Shown here piece after piece: positions 25,606 to 35,119 of a stretch of 64,000 nucleotides of DNA. Positions within the stretch are counted from its first letter, which is position 1. Each line of letters starts with the position of its first letter. Origin of the DNA: Streptomyces zingiberis (GTDB lineage Bacteria; Actinomycetota; Actinomycetes; Streptomycetales; Streptomycetaceae); assembly GCF_012034935.1 (NCBI RefSeq), contig NZ_JAATEN010000013.1, forward strand, positions 1-64,000. The letters are read 5' to 3'. The notes under the pieces were generated by a model. That model had not been told where the DNA came from, did not search any database, and saw only the letters and a list, made by a program, of their open reading frames with translations. A program made the position numbers and the translations under genes.

Positions 25606-26937
25606 ATGGCTACGGCGACGCGTGCGCGTGACGGGCGGGCCGGCGGCGGGGCGGAACCGCCCGGGTGGCGGCCCGGGCCCGGGGCGTCCCCCACGCCCGG
25701 TTCCCCGGGGGGCGTGCCCTCCGCGACCCCGCGCCCGGCGGGGCGGGTCAGCCGGCTGGGGCCCTTCGAGCTGCGGCAGTTGGTACTGCTGGAAGCGGCG
25801 CTCGCCGTGGTCGTGGTGGGGATCGCCCTCGGCGGTGTCTGGCCCGCCGTGGCCGGTCCGGTCGCCCTGCTGCTGGTGGTCCCGGCGCTGGTCCGCCGCC
25901 GCGGCCAGGCCCTGCCGGACTGGCTGACGTCCGCCCGGTCGCTGCGGTCCCGCCGGCGGCGCACCCGGCCGGCGCCGCCGGACGCCGATCCGGCGCTGGC
26001 CCCGCTGGCGGAGGGCCTTCCGGGGTTCGGCCCCTTCCCGTACGTCGACCGGGACCACCGCACCGTCGGCATGGCCGGGGACGGCACCTTCCTCGGGGCC
26101 GTCGTCCGGGTCGAGGCCGGCGGTTCCGCGCTGCGGCCCGCTGCCGGTTCCCGCGCCCTGCCGTTGCCGCTGCTGGCGAGCGCGCTGGAGGTGGACGACA
26201 TCGTGCTGGAGTCGGTGCAGGTGGTGCAGCAGATACGCCCGGCGCCGGCCCCGCATCTGCCCCCGCGGTCGGTGGCCCGGCTGTCCTACGCTCCGCTCCA
26301 GGAGCGGACGGGCGCCGCCGCCCTCGCGATGACCTGGGTGGCCGTGAAGCTCGATCCGGAGCTGTGCCGGGAGGCGGTGGCGGCGCGCGGCGGCGGGGCG
26401 GAGGGCGTCCAGCGCTGCCTGGTACGGGTGGCGGACCATCTCGCCAGCAGGCTGACCGGGGCCGGGTTCCGGGCCACCGTGCTGGACCAGGAGGAGCTCA
26501 ACTCGGCGGTGGCGACGGCGGCGTGCGCCGGCCCGCGGCTGTCGGCACGGGCGGGGCGGCCGGACAGCGCTCCGGAACTCCGCACCGCCGAGACGGCCCG
26601 CGTCTGGCGCTGTGACGACCGCTGGCACACGAGTTACGCCGTCGGCCGCTGGCCCGGTCTGGGGCCCGCCGCGACCCCCCTTTCCCGGTTGGTGTCCCAG
26701 CTCACCGCGGTACCGGCGCTGGCGACGACCGTCGGGCTGACCCTGCGGCGCGGGCCGGGCCGCTCGGTCGCGCTGGGCGGGCACGTACGGGTCACCGGCG
26801 GCTCGGACACCGAACTGGTGAGCGCGCGCCGGGCCCTGGAACAGGCCGCGCGGTCGGCGGGCGCCGGTCTCGTCCGGCTGGACCGGGAACAGTTCCCCGG
26901 CCTGCTGGCCACGCTGCCCCTGGGAGGTGCGCGGTGA
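25606..26937 (+). CDS. eccE: Type VII secretion protein EccE
   Basis: EccE is a peripheral core component of the ESX membrane complex. This product has a low-complexity N-terminus, two adjacent membrane helices (about residues 61-98, LLEAALAVVVVGIALGG...AGPVALLLVVPALV) and a soluble C-terminal domain of about 300 residues, matching the family layout. I use ATG 25606 (443 residues); GTG 25510 is an in-frame alternative adding 32 residues, and a leaderless start there is possible because TAGGGT lies just upstream. Its stop overlaps the next start as GTGA. Confidence 0.78.
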   Translation: MATATRARDGRAGGGAEPPGWRPGPGASPTPGSPGGVPSATPRPAGRVSRLGPFELRQLVLLEAALAVVVVGIALGGVWPAVAGPVALLLVVPALVRRRGQALPDWLTSARSLRSRRRRTRPAPPDADPALAPLAEGLPGFGPFPYVDRDHRTVGMAGDGTFLGAVVRVEAGGSALRPAAGSRALPLPLLASALEVDDIVLESVQVVQQIRPAPAPHLPPRSVARLSYAPLQERTGAAALAMTWVAVKLDPELCREAVAARGGGAEGVQRCLVRVADHLASRLTGAGFRATVLDQEELNSAVATAACAGPRLSARAGRPDSAPELRTAETARVWRCDDRWHTSYAVGRWPGLGPAATPLSRLVSQLTAVPALATTVGLTLRRGPGRSVALGGHVRVTGGSDTELVSARRALEQAARSAGAGLVRLDREQFPGLLATLPLGGAR

Positions 26938-27653
26938 ACGCGCGGAGCGGACGGTTCCGGGCTCCCCGGGGCCTGATCGGGCCCCGGCACGGCGGGCACA
27001 CCGTGACCGCCGAGGAGCTGGGTGCGCTCTCCCTGGCCGTCGGTGGCGACGGCGTGATGATCGGCGACGATGTGGAGGGGCAGCCGCACCTGCTGGGCCT
27101 GCACCGTTCGACGCCGTACGACGTCCTGCTGATCGGCGGGTTGTGGACGGCGCAGGTGCTCGCGCTGCGCGCGGCCGGCACGGGTGCCCGGGTGGCCGTG
27201 GAGACAGGGCGCCCGCAGGAGTGGACGCGCCTGGCGCACGCGGCGGGCGCGGGCCTGGAGTGCATCACGCTGCACGAGGTGGGCCGGGTCCCCCCCATGG
27301 GCGCCACGGTGGGCAGCCCCGTGGTCGTGGTCCGGGACTGCGGCATGCGGCCACCGCGCGGGCGGGTGGTCTCCTCCGCCTGGCAGTCGGTGGTGACGCT
27401 GCTGCCCTATCTGAGCCCGGTGGGGCCGCGGTTGCTGCGGGACGCCACGCTGGTGGGCGTGCAGCGGGTCTCCCCGGAGGAGGCGCGTCAGATCGGCCGG
27501 ATCCTCGGGCTGGAGCCGCCGGAGATGGAGGCGCTGCCCACCCTGGCGGACGGCGTCACCCTCTGGTGCTCGGGCCGGGAACGCACCTGGGTGCTGACCT
27601 CCGGCACGGACGCGGAGCTGGGACTCCTGGGCGTGGCGCGCCGCATGGAGTGA
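26934..27653 (+). CDS. Unrecognised soluble protein coupled to eccE
   Basis: A 239-residue protein with no membrane helix or signal peptide. I do not recognise the family with certainty. It has an alternating beta/alpha pattern, including DVLLIGGLWTAQVLALRAAGTGARVAVETGR, which looks like a Rossmann-type or type VII-associated domain, and an internal PVVVVRDCG strand. Its GTG start overlaps the eccE stop by 4 bases, so it is translated with EccE. A cytoplasmic accessory role in the secretion system is inferred from this coupling only. Confidence 0.75.
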   Translation: MNARSGRFRAPRGLIGPRHGGHTVTAEELGALSLAVGGDGVMIGDDVEGQPHLLGLHRSTPYDVLLIGGLWTAQVLALRAAGTGARVAVETGRPQEWTRLAHAAGAGLECITLHEVGRVPPMGATVGSPVVVVRDCGMRPPRGRVVSSAWQSVVTLLPYLSPVGPRLLRDATLVGVQRVSPEEARQIGRILGLEPPEMEALPTLADGVTLWCSGRERTWVLTSGTDAELGLLGVARRME

Positions 27654-27816
27654 CGGCCCCGGCTCGCCGCGTGGAGGGAACGCGTCCGGCCGCTCACCCC
27701 GCGGAGGTGCCCGGTCTAGGATGCCGGTGACGTTCCGTCCAACCTCCGGATACGCACCGTCCCTTGGGTGCCGTTGCGCATCCGGGGCCGGCACATACCG
27801 AAAGGAAGCGTGACTG

Positions 27817-28050
27817 ATGGGGAGCGCGCAGGAGAAGGAAGAGCTGTACGCCCTCGACATCTCCGGGGTCGAGTGGCAGGGCGCGCCGGGCACCAGCCCC
27901 GACCAGGAGCGGGTCGAGATCGCCTATCTGCCCGGCGGCGCCGTGGCGATGCGGTCCTCCCTGGACCCGGACACGGTGCTGCGGTACACCGAGGCCGAGT
28001 GGCGGGCGTTCGTCCTCGGCGCGCGGGACGGCGAGTTCGATCTGCCCTGA
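27817..28050 (+). CDS. DUF397-family small protein
   Basis: A 77-residue acidic protein whose end (TEAEWRAFVLGARDGEFDLP) matches the DUF397 family, abundant small proteins of Streptomyces that usually sit next to a helix-turn-helix regulator of the WhiJ/XRE type and act with it. Here no such regulator is adjacent. ATG 27817 follows GAAAGGAAG. It lies between the eccE pair and the EspI-like gene, all on the plus strand. Confidence 0.85.
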   Translation: MGSAQEKEELYALDISGVEWQGAPGTSPDQERVEIAYLPGGAVAMRSSLDPDTVLRYTEAEWRAFVLGARDGEFDLP

Positions 28051-28736
28051 TCCGCCGCTCCCGGCCGCGGGACCGGACCCGGCCCTCTCCGCCCGGAGCC
28101 GCGGATCAACACGGATTCTCCACATCTCTCACCGTGTTCCCTCCGGGAGCCGGCCGGACCTCCGGGGTCCGTCCGGCGCTCGGGGCGTTCGCCGCGGCAC
28201 CCGGCGAAGGCCGGCGCCACTTCGTTCCGGCGGGGCCGCTGCTGCCGGGCGGCGGTCCGCCCGGCAGCACCGGGCAGCCGGGGGCCGGCCCGCGGCGCCG
28301 CCGGGGCGGGTGGTGGCCGGACGGAAGCCGGGGCGCCGGCGCCCGTCGGCGGCGGGTTCACGCCACCGTGGGCGACCCTCCGCCGGGGTGGTGGACCTCC
28401 GGCGCCGTCGCTGCTCCGGCTGCTGCCGATTCCGCTCCTTCCACCCGTACTTGAGCGATCGTTTCCCTTTTGACGGCGTGATCGGCCGAGTCGTCCTTGA
28501 CTTCACCCGGCGTTCTGGGCATCAAGTGACGTACAGGACACATGACGGTCCCGGCACGACCGGCGGACGGGCCTGCCGGACGGTCTCCCCCGGTGATTAG
28601 GCTGGACCGGAGGACGCCGGCTCGGAGCGCGGACGCCGGCGTCCCGCCACACCGGACACGGACCGGTCCGGCCGCGCCGGTGAACGGGCCGTCCCGTTAC
28701 GGCCCATGAGGGTGCAACACCACACCAGGAGGCATT
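28051..28736 (+). other. Long leader/control region before the MinD-like gene
   Basis: 686 bases without a gene I can support. The first 350 bases are very GC-rich. An AT-richer part (about 28430-28545) contains TTGACG and TTGACT hexamers, and TAGGCT at 28598-28603 is a possible -10 about 130 bases before the GTG start. No spaced promoter pair is convincing. Confidence 0.35.
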
Positions 28737-31379
28737 GTGAGCAGCGATCGGGACGAGATCCGCGCGGGCGGAACCACACCCGGCGAGGACCCGTCCGACG
28801 CGGAGCACGATCAGACGGGCGAGTTCACCATCGACTACACCCCGCCGGCCTGGTACACGCAGAATTCCCCCGGATCCTCCGGCGGGGCGGCCGGCCCCCC
28901 GCCCGCCCCGCCGGCCGGGGAACAGAGCGGTGCGCCGGCGCCCGGCCCGGCCGGGCCCGCGCCGTCCGTTCCTCCGCCGGGACCGGCCCCGGGCGTTCCG
29001 CAGGGCCCCCCGCCGCCGCACGCCTCGGTACCGCAGCAGGGCCCGTACCCGCCGCACGCGGTTCCCCCGCTGCCCCCGGCGCCGCCCGCCGCACCGCCGC
29101 CCCCTGCCGCCGCTCCGGCGGCGGACGGGCCGCAGGAGCCCGCGGCCGAGGCCGGGGGCGCGCCCGGTCCCGGCGCACACCCCGGGAACGCGGCCCCCGC
29201 CGGGCCGTCACCGGCCGAACCCGGTGAGGACGTGGAGCGGCCCGAGGCGACCATGCGTTTCTCCGCCGCCGCGCTGCGCCGCGAGATCGCCGAACGGAGC
29301 GCCGCCGAGTCTCCCGCGCCGGACGGCGCGCAGGACGCCCCGCAGGACACACCGCAGGCCGGCGCGGTGGAGCCGACCGCCGGCCCGGACGAGCCGGCCG
29401 CCCCGGCGACGGACCCGGCCGCCGAACCGGCCGCGGACACCGGCCCGGGCGGCACCGCCGCCTCCCCGGACCCCGCCGGCGCCGGGAGCGCGTCCGCGGC
29501 CGGCGGGCAGGAGACCGGGGAGGCCCGGTCCCCCGAGGGCACGGCACCGCCCGCCGGTCCCCTCGTCCCGCCCCAGAGCCCGGCCCCGCAGGACGCACCG
29601 CCCGCCACGCCGCCGGCCCCGGGCGTTCCGCAGGGCGCCCTGCCGCCGCTGCCGCCCTCGTTCCAGGCCGCGGACGCGCCTCCGGGCCCGCCGCCCGCCG
29701 CGGCCGGCTACGGCTATCCGCAGCAGCCTCCCGGCGCCCCGGCGCCACTGCCCCCGCAGCCCGGCGCGCCGTGGCCGCAGCCCGGCCCGGCCGCGGCGCC
29801 CTCCCCCGGGCAGCCGCAGCCGGGCCCGCTGCCGCCGCACGGGGCGCCCGCCACGGGCCCGGCGCCCGAGCCCGGGTACGGATACCCGCAGTCCGGATAT
29901 CCGCCGGCCCCGCCCCCACCACCGGAGAGCGCCCCGCAACAGCCCGCCCCCGCCTGGCCGGGACAGCCGTACCCCCCGCATGACCCGGGCGCGCACCCCG
30001 CGGCGCACGGCGGTCCCGTGCCGCCGGCCGCCCCGGCGGAGCAGCAGGGCCCCGGCCCGCAGGGCGCGCCGCCCGCGCCGCAGGGACCGGCGGACCCCCG
30101 GACCGGAGGCTGGCCGGAGATCAGCCCGGAGGAGCGCCGTCAGGCGGCCGCCGGAGCGCCGCTCGGTTACACGGCCGCGGTGGAGCTCTCCTCGGACCGG
30201 CTGCTGCGCAACACCAAGCCGAAGCCCAAGAGCAAGGCGCCGAACTCCGGTTCGCGTTTCCGCATCGGCGGCAAGAAGGAGGAGGCGGAGCGCCAGCGCA
30301 AGCTGGACCTGATCCGGACGCCGGTGCTCTCCTGCTACCGCATCGCGGTGATCAGTCTCAAGGGCGGCGTCGGCAAGACGACGACCACCACCGCGCTCGG
30401 ATCGACGCTCGCCACGGAGCGCCAGGACAAGATCCTGGCCATCGACGCCAACCCGGACGCGGGCACCCTCGGCCGCCGCGTCCGCCGGGAGACCGGGGCG
30501 ACCATCCGGGACCTGGTGCAGGCGATCCCGCATCTCAACAGCTACATGGACATCCGCCGGTTCACCTCGCAGGCGCCCTCCGGTCTGGAGATCATCGCCA
30601 ACGACGTGGATCCGGCCGTCTCGACGACCTTCAACGACGAGGACTACCGGCGCGCCATCGACGTGCTGGGGCGCCAGTACCCGGTGATCCTCACCGACTC
30701 GGGCACCGGCCTGCTCTACAGCGCGATGCGCGGCGTGCTCGACCTCGCCGACCAGCTCATCATCATCTCCACCCCGTCCGTCGACGGCGCGAGCAGCGCG
30801 AGCACCACCCTGGACTGGCTGGCCGCGCACGGCTACGGGGACCTGGTGCAGCGGAGCCTCACCGTGATCTCCGGGGTCCGCGAGACCGGCAAGATGATCA
30901 AGGTCGACGACATCGTGGCGCACTTCCGCACCCGCTGCCGCGGGGTCGTGGTGGTGCCCTTCGACGAGCATCTCGCGGCCGGGGCCGAGGTGGACCTCGA
31001 CATGATGCGGCCCCGTACCCGGGAGGCGTACTTCAATCTCGCCGCGCTGGTCGCCGAGGACTTCGTCCGCGCCCAGCAGGAGCAGGGCCTGTGGACCCCG
31101 AACGGCGGTCCGCCGCCGCAGACGGCGCCCCCGCTCCCCGGCCAATACCCGCCGCAGCACCCCGGGGCCGGCGGCGCCGCACCGCATCCGGGGCAGCAGC
31201 CGCCGTATCCCCCGCCGGGCGGAGCGCAGCCGCCCGGCCCGCAGCCCCCGCCGCCTCCGGGCCCGCAGCAGCCGCCCGGCGGTTACGGCTGGCCGCAGCA
31301 GCCGCCCGGTGGCTACGGCTGGCCGCCCCAGCAGGCCGCCTACCCGGGCCGGCCACCGGGGCAGCCACCCCAGCACTGA
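28737..31379 (+). CDS. EspI-like protein: Pro-rich arms around a MinD/ParA ATPase
   Basis: An 880-residue protein in three parts: a Pro/Ala/Gly-rich arm (about 30-465), a MinD/ParA-type ATPase (about 530-785) and a Pro/Gly-rich tail (about 790-880). The deviant Walker A KGGVGKTTT is at 542-550, with the extra signature lysine, and ILAIDANPD follows. The arrangement is that of mycobacterial EspI, an ESX-1-associated protein with a Pro-rich N-terminus and MinD-like domain. GTG 28737 has an ideal AGGAGG site 5 bases upstream. It ends the type VII locus and converges with ribF. The role (ATP-dependent regulation or localisation of secretion) is inference. Confidence 0.9.
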   Translation: MSSDRDEIRAGGTTPGEDPSDAEHDQTGEFTIDYTPPAWYTQNSPGSSGGAAGPPPAPPAGEQSGAPAPGPAGPAPSVPPPGPAPGVPQGPPPPHASVPQQGPYPPHAVPPLPPAPPAAPPPPAAAPAADGPQEPAAEAGGAPGPGAHPGNAAPAGPSPAEPGEDVERPEATMRFSAAALRREIAERSAAESPAPDGAQDAPQDTPQAGAVEPTAGPDEPAAPATDPAAEPAADTGPGGTAASPDPAGAGSASAAGGQETGEARSPEGTAPPAGPLVPPQSPAPQDAPPATPPAPGVPQGALPPLPPSFQAADAPPGPPPAAAGYGYPQQPPGAPAPLPPQPGAPWPQPGPAAAPSPGQPQPGPLPPHGAPATGPAPEPGYGYPQSGYPPAPPPPPESAPQQPAPAWPGQPYPPHDPGAHPAAHGGPVPPAAPAEQQGPGPQGAPPAPQGPADPRTGGWPEISPEERRQAAAGAPLGYTAAVELSSDRLLRNTKPKPKSKAPNSGSRFRIGGKKEEAERQRKLDLIRTPVLSCYRIAVISLKGGVGKTTTTTALGSTLATERQDKILAIDANPDAGTLGRRVRRETGATIRDLVQAIPHLNSYMDIRRFTSQAPSGLEIIANDVDPAVSTTFNDEDYRRAIDVLGRQYPVILTDSGTGLLYSAMRGVLDLADQLIIISTPSVDGASSASTTLDWLAAHGYGDLVQRSLTVISGVRETGKMIKVDDIVAHFRTRCRGVVVVPFDEHLAAGAEVDLDMMRPRTREAYFNLAALVAEDFVRAQQEQGLWTPNGGPPPQTAPPLPGQYPPQHPGAGGAAPHPGQQPPYPPPGGAQPPGPQPPPPPGPQQPPGGYGWPQQPPGGYGWPPQQAAYPGRPPGQPPQH

Positions 31380-31393
31380 GCCGCCCCGCGGTG

Positions 31394-31440
31394 GACGCGC
31401 CGGGCCCGGGCCGTACGTACCGGCCCGGGCCCGGCGCGTC
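31394..31440. terminator. Bidirectional terminator between the EspI-like gene and ribF
   Basis: Perfect 20-bp stem (31394-31413 with 31421-31440) and a 7-base loop TACGTAC, starting 14 bases after the plus-strand stop and lying downstream of ribF on the minus strand. Confidence 0.8.
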
Positions 31441-31628
31441 CCAGGGCCACGGGTGAGCCGCGAGGACCGGGGGACGGCGGGCGGGGGCGGGGCGGCGGCA
31501 CGGGTCCGGCGGCAACGGCCGCGCCGGACGGAGCCGTGCCCCGCGCCGGGGGCCGGACTCCGCCTGCCCGGAGAGCCGGACGGCCCGGCAGGGCGGACGG
31601 CCCGCACGGCCGGCGGAAGGGCCGCGCC

Positions 31629-32588
31629 TCAGACCGGTCCGGCCGCGTCCTCCGCGAGCAGGACGCGGCAGCGCCGGACATCCTCCGCGATGGCTTCCTT
31701 CAGGGCCTCGACGCTCTCGTACCGCCGCTGCTCGCGGAGGCGCGTGCGGAACTCCACCGCCACGTGCAGGCCGTAGAGGTCCAGTCCCACCCGGTCGACG
31801 GCGTAGGCCTCGACGGTCCGCTCCACACCGTCGAACTGCGGGTTGGTCCCGACGGAGATCGCCGCGGGCATCCGCTCCCCCGCGGCGTCCAGCCAGCCGG
31901 CGTAGACGCCGTCGGCCGGGACGGCCGTGTGCGGCAGCGTCTCCACGTTCGCGGTGGGGGTGCCCAGTTCGCGGCCGCGCTGGGCGCCCCGTACGACGAT
32001 GCCCTCGACGCGGTGCGGGCGCCCCAGGATCTCCGCGGCTCCGTCCACGTCCCCCTCGGCGATCAGGCGCCGGGTCAGGGTGGAGGAGAACGGCTCACCG
32101 CCGCCGGCCTCCCCGCGTACGTGCAGGTCGACCACCTCGACGCCGAAGTCGTAGGCGCGGCCCAGGTCGGCGAGGACGGCGACGTTCCCGGCCGCCTTGT
32201 GGCCGAAGCGGAAGTTGGGGCCTTCCACGACCTCCGTGGCGTGCAACCGGTCGACCAGCACCTTGACGACGAAGTCGGCCGGCGAGAGCTGGGAGAACTC
32301 CTCGGTGAAGGAGAGGACGAGGACGGCGTCCACGCCCAGTCCGGCCATCAGTTCGGCCCGCCGGTGGTGGGGGGCGAGCAGCGGCGGGTGGCTCCCCGGG
32401 CGGACGACCTCGCTGGGATGCGGGTCGAAGGTGACGACGACGGCCGGGACGCCGAGTTCACGGGCGCGCGTCACCGTGCGGCCGATGATGAGCTGGTGTC
32501 CCCGGTGCACGCCGTCGTAGGAGCCGATGGTGACGACGCTGCGCCCCCAGTCCTCGGGGATCTCCTCCAGACCACGCCAGCGCTGCAC
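31629..32588 (-). CDS. ribF: Bifunctional riboflavin kinase / FAD synthetase
   Basis: RibF phosphorylates riboflavin to FMN and adenylates it to FAD. The 319-residue product has the nucleotidyltransferase motif TIGSYDGVHRGHQ near residue 22, FDPHPSEVV, GPNFRFGHKAAGN, and a C-terminal kinase domain with GRELGTPTANVE and PAAISVGTNPQFDG. GTG 32588 is chosen because GAGGAG lies 9 bases upstream. It is the last gene of the nusA-infB group and is separated from truB by 482 bases, so it probably has its own promoter. Confidence 0.96.
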   Translation of the reverse strand: MQRWRGLEEIPEDWGRSVVTIGSYDGVHRGHQLIIGRTVTRARELGVPAVVVTFDPHPSEVVRPGSHPPLLAPHHRRAELMAGLGVDAVLVLSFTEEFSQLSPADFVVKVLVDRLHATEVVEGPNFRFGHKAAGNVAVLADLGRAYDFGVEVVDLHVRGEAGGGEPFSSTLTRRLIAEGDVDGAAEILGRPHRVEGIVVRGAQRGRELGTPTANVETLPHTAVPADGVYAGWLDAAGERMPAAISVGTNPQFDGVERTVEAYAVDRVGLDLYGLHVAVEFRTRLREQRRYESVEALKEAIAEDVRRCRVLLAEDAAGPV

Positions 32589-32624
32589 TGTGACCGCTCC
32601 TCGCCCGAATGTGTGAACTCGTGT

Positions 32625-32653
32625 GCGGTACCCCTCGGTATCCGCAGGTCCAA
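32625..32653 (-). promoter_or_regulatory. Weak candidate ribF promoter
   Basis: Minus-strand TTGGAC (32648-32653), 17-base spacer, TACCGC (32625-32630), about 37 bases before the GTG. The remaining gap to truB (32654-33041) is GC-rich and shows no gene. Confidence 0.3.
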
Positions 32654-33041
32654 GACTGCCATGCCGGAGGGAACGGACCGTCATCGGCACCGGTGCGCGC
32701 GGTGGACCGGCCCGCCACCTCCCGGCCCACGCCCCCGCGCCCCGCGCGCCCCGGCGTCCCTCTGTGCGCCTCCCCGGGGGCGGTGAGCCGAGGGCCGCGA
32801 CGGGACAGGGATCAGCGGGAGTCACCAGGAGGGGAGCCGTGGGCCGGGTGGCCGCGCGTGCGGCGCGCGCACCCGCCCCACGGCACCGGCCGCGGAGCCG
32901 GACGGGCGCGCCGACGCTCCGGCGCCCGGGCCCCCGGCGCGCCCCGCGCCCGCGCCCCGCTGAGAACGACCGGGACGGGGGATTGCGCCGCGGACGGCGC
33001 CCACCCTTCAGGCCGCCGCCGGTCCCCCCTCCCCCGCCAGG

Positions 33042-33072
33042 GTCGCCCGTCGCCCGTCACCCGTCGCCCGTC
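33042..33072. repeat. Heptamer tandem repeat at the truB stop
   Basis: About 4.5 copies of GTCGCCC, one with A for G, run up to and into the truB stop codon. It may be a slippage-prone tract. Confidence 0.7.
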
Positions 33073-34066
33073 AGGCGAAGACGGCCAGGCTCCTCGCCCT
33101 GCCGTCCGCCCCCTCCACCAGGGCCAGGAAGCGCCCGTCGGGCGCGAAGACCGCCGTAGGCCGGTCCGTGGGGAGGGCGGGGGCGTCCAGCCGGACGCCG
33201 TTCGACAGCAGGCGGGCCTGCTTCTCGTCCACGTCCCAGCGCGGGAACGCCGCCGCGGCGGCGTCCGCCAGCGGCAGCACGGGGAGACCGTTCGTCTCCT
33301 CCCCCGCGGCGTCCACCGCCTCCTGAAGTTCCTCCAGGGTGTGCGCGCCGTCCAGGCCGTAGGGGCCGACGCGGGTGCGCCGCAGCGCCGTGAGATGGCC
33401 CCCCGTGCCCAGCGCAGCGCCCAGGTCACGGGCGAGGGCGCGGATGTACGTACCGGAGGAGCAGACCACCGTCACGGACACGTCCAGCACCCCCGTGCCG
33501 TCCCCGGCGGTGGCCTCGCGGACGCCGTGCACCGCGAAGACCGGCACGCTGACGGGGCGCGCCGCCAGCTCGAACTCCTCGCCGGAACGGGCCCGTTGGT
33601 AGGACCGCTTGCCGTCGACCTTGACGGCGCTGACCTTCGACGGCACCTGCAGGATGTCCCCGGTCAGTTCCGCGACGGCCGACGCGATCGCCGCCCGGCC
33701 CGCGCCGCCCGGTTCCGCCGCGCCGGCCAGGCCCGCGGTGCCGGGAGAGACGGTGACCTCGCCCTCCGCGTCGTCCGTCACGGTGGACTGCCCGAGCCGG
33801 ACGGTGGCGGTGTACTCCTTGTCGGTCAGCGCGAGATGGCCGAGGAGCCGGGTGGCCCGGCCGACGCCGGCGAGGAGCACCCCGGTGGCCATCGGGTCGA
33901 GGGTGCCGGCGTGCCCCACCCGGCGCGTGCGGGCCATGCCGCGCAGCCGCGCGACGACGTCGTGCGAGGTGTGCCCGGCCGGCTTGTCGACGACGACGAG
34001 GCCGTCGGGCGCCGCCACCCGGGGGGCGCGCCGCCCGGCCCGCCCCCGCTGCTGCTGATCCGTCAT
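33071..34066 (-). CDS. truB: tRNA pseudouridine-55 synthase
   Basis: TruB makes pseudouridine 55 in the T-loop of tRNAs. The 331-residue protein has the catalytic motif GHAGTLDPMATG with Asp57, plus the KRSYQRARSGEEFEL and SSGTYIRALARDLG motifs and a C-terminal PUA-like extension typical of actinobacterial TruB. ATG 34066 overlaps the rbfA stop as ATGA. Confidence 0.95.
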   Translation of the reverse strand: MTDQQQRGRAGRRAPRVAAPDGLVVVDKPAGHTSHDVVARLRGMARTRRVGHAGTLDPMATGVLLAGVGRATRLLGHLALTDKEYTATVRLGQSTVTDDAEGEVTVSPGTAGLAGAAEPGGAGRAAIASAVAELTGDILQVPSKVSAVKVDGKRSYQRARSGEEFELAARPVSVPVFAVHGVREATAGDGTGVLDVSVTVVCSSGTYIRALARDLGAALGTGGHLTALRRTRVGPYGLDGAHTLEELQEAVDAAGEETNGLPVLPLADAAAAAFPRWDVDEKQARLLSNGVRLDAPALPTDRPTAVFAPDGRFLALVEGADGRARSLAVFA

Positions 34067-34569
34067 GCCCGCGGTGCGCCTTCGCCGCCGCCGGAGCCGT
34101 CGCCGGCCCCGCCGTCCCGGGCCTCGTCGTCCCCGGACCCGTCCTCCTCCTCGCCGGGCCTGCGGTACGGGTCGGCCCCGCCCGCGTAGTCGGCGCCGGT
34201 GGCGGACTCGCGCACCTGCTCGTCCTGCGCGCGCGCCTTGGCGAGCAGGTCGTCGATGGTGCGGGCGCTGTCGGGCAGCGCGTCCGGGACGAAGGTGAGG
34301 CTCGGGGTGAAGCGCACCCCGGTCTGCCGCCCGACCTCGGAGCGGAGCACGCCCTTGGCGCTCTCCAGGGCGGCGGCGGAGGCCGCGCGCTCCTCGTCGT
34401 CCCCGTAGACCGTGTAGAAGACCGTGGCCTCCCGCAGGTCGCCGGTGACCCGGGCGTCCGTGATCGTGACGAATCCCAGCCGCGGATCCTTGATCCGCCG
34501 GTCCAGGGTCTCCGCGACCACGACCTGGATGCGATCGGCCAGCTTGCGGGCCCGCGCGTTGTCGGCCAT
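34063..34569 (-). CDS. rbfA: Ribosome-binding factor A
   Basis: RbfA assists 16S rRNA maturation and 30S assembly. A 168-residue protein with the KH-type core (RIQVVVAETLDRRIKDPRLGFVTITDARVTGDLREATVFYTVYG) and RFTPSLTFVPDALPDSARTIDDLL. A Gly/Asp/Glu-rich tail of about 45 residues extends beyond the usual core. ATG 34569. It is coupled to truB by a 4-base overlap. Confidence 0.94.
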   Translation of the reverse strand: MADNARARKLADRIQVVVAETLDRRIKDPRLGFVTITDARVTGDLREATVFYTVYGDDEERAASAAALESAKGVLRSEVGRQTGVRFTPSLTFVPDALPDSARTIDDLLAKARAQDEQVRESATGADYAGGADPYRRPGEEEDGSGDDEARDGGAGDGSGGGEGAPRA

Positions 34570-34667
34570 CGGTCCGTCTCCTCCGTGTTCCTGAGGGTCT
34601 TCCTGAGGATGTTGCTGAAGCTTTCCGCGGCGTTTCCGGCGCCGCACCGGTGTGCCCGGACGACGGC

Positions 34668-34970
34668 TCAGTCGTCCCAGTCGTCGCCGCCGTGGAACCG
34701 CCGCCGCACGGACAGCAGCTCCACCTCCGGCCGGGCCGCGACCATGCGCTCGCACCGGTCGAGCACGTCCGTGAGATGCCCCGTGTCCCCGGAGACCGCC
34801 GCCAAACCGATCCGGGCGCGGCGGTACAGATCCTGGTCGCCGGTCTCCGCGGCGCTCACGGCGTGGACACGGCGCAGCTCGGCGATGATCGGGCGGACGA
34901 CGGAGCGCTTCTCCTTGAGCGACCGTACGTCGCCGAGAAGCAGATCGAAGGACAGCGTCCCTACATACAT
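34668..34970 (-). CDS. DUF503 / YlxP-like small protein
   Basis: A 100-residue protein beginning MYVGTLSFDLLLGDVRSLKEKRSVVRPII, the signature of the DUF503 (YlxP) family found between infB and rbfA in many Gram-positive bacteria. ATG 34970 is used because upstream in-frame residues are not conserved. Its exact function is not settled; its position suggests ribosome assembly or translation. Confidence 0.92.
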   Translation of the reverse strand: MYVGTLSFDLLLGDVRSLKEKRSVVRPIIAELRRVHAVSAAETGDQDLYRRARIGLAAVSGDTGHLTDVLDRCERMVAARPEVELLSVRRRFHGGDDWDD

Positions 34971-35119
34971 GGGGAACAGGTCACGCCACCTGTGGGGCCT
35001 CGGGATGGGCTCGCCGCCCCGGCCGCCGTGACGGCAGGGGCGGTGAGCACCGTACTCGCAGCGGCCGGGGCCGGCCAACGGGGTTTCCCCCGCCGGCCGG
35101 CCCCGGTCCCGCCGTGGGA

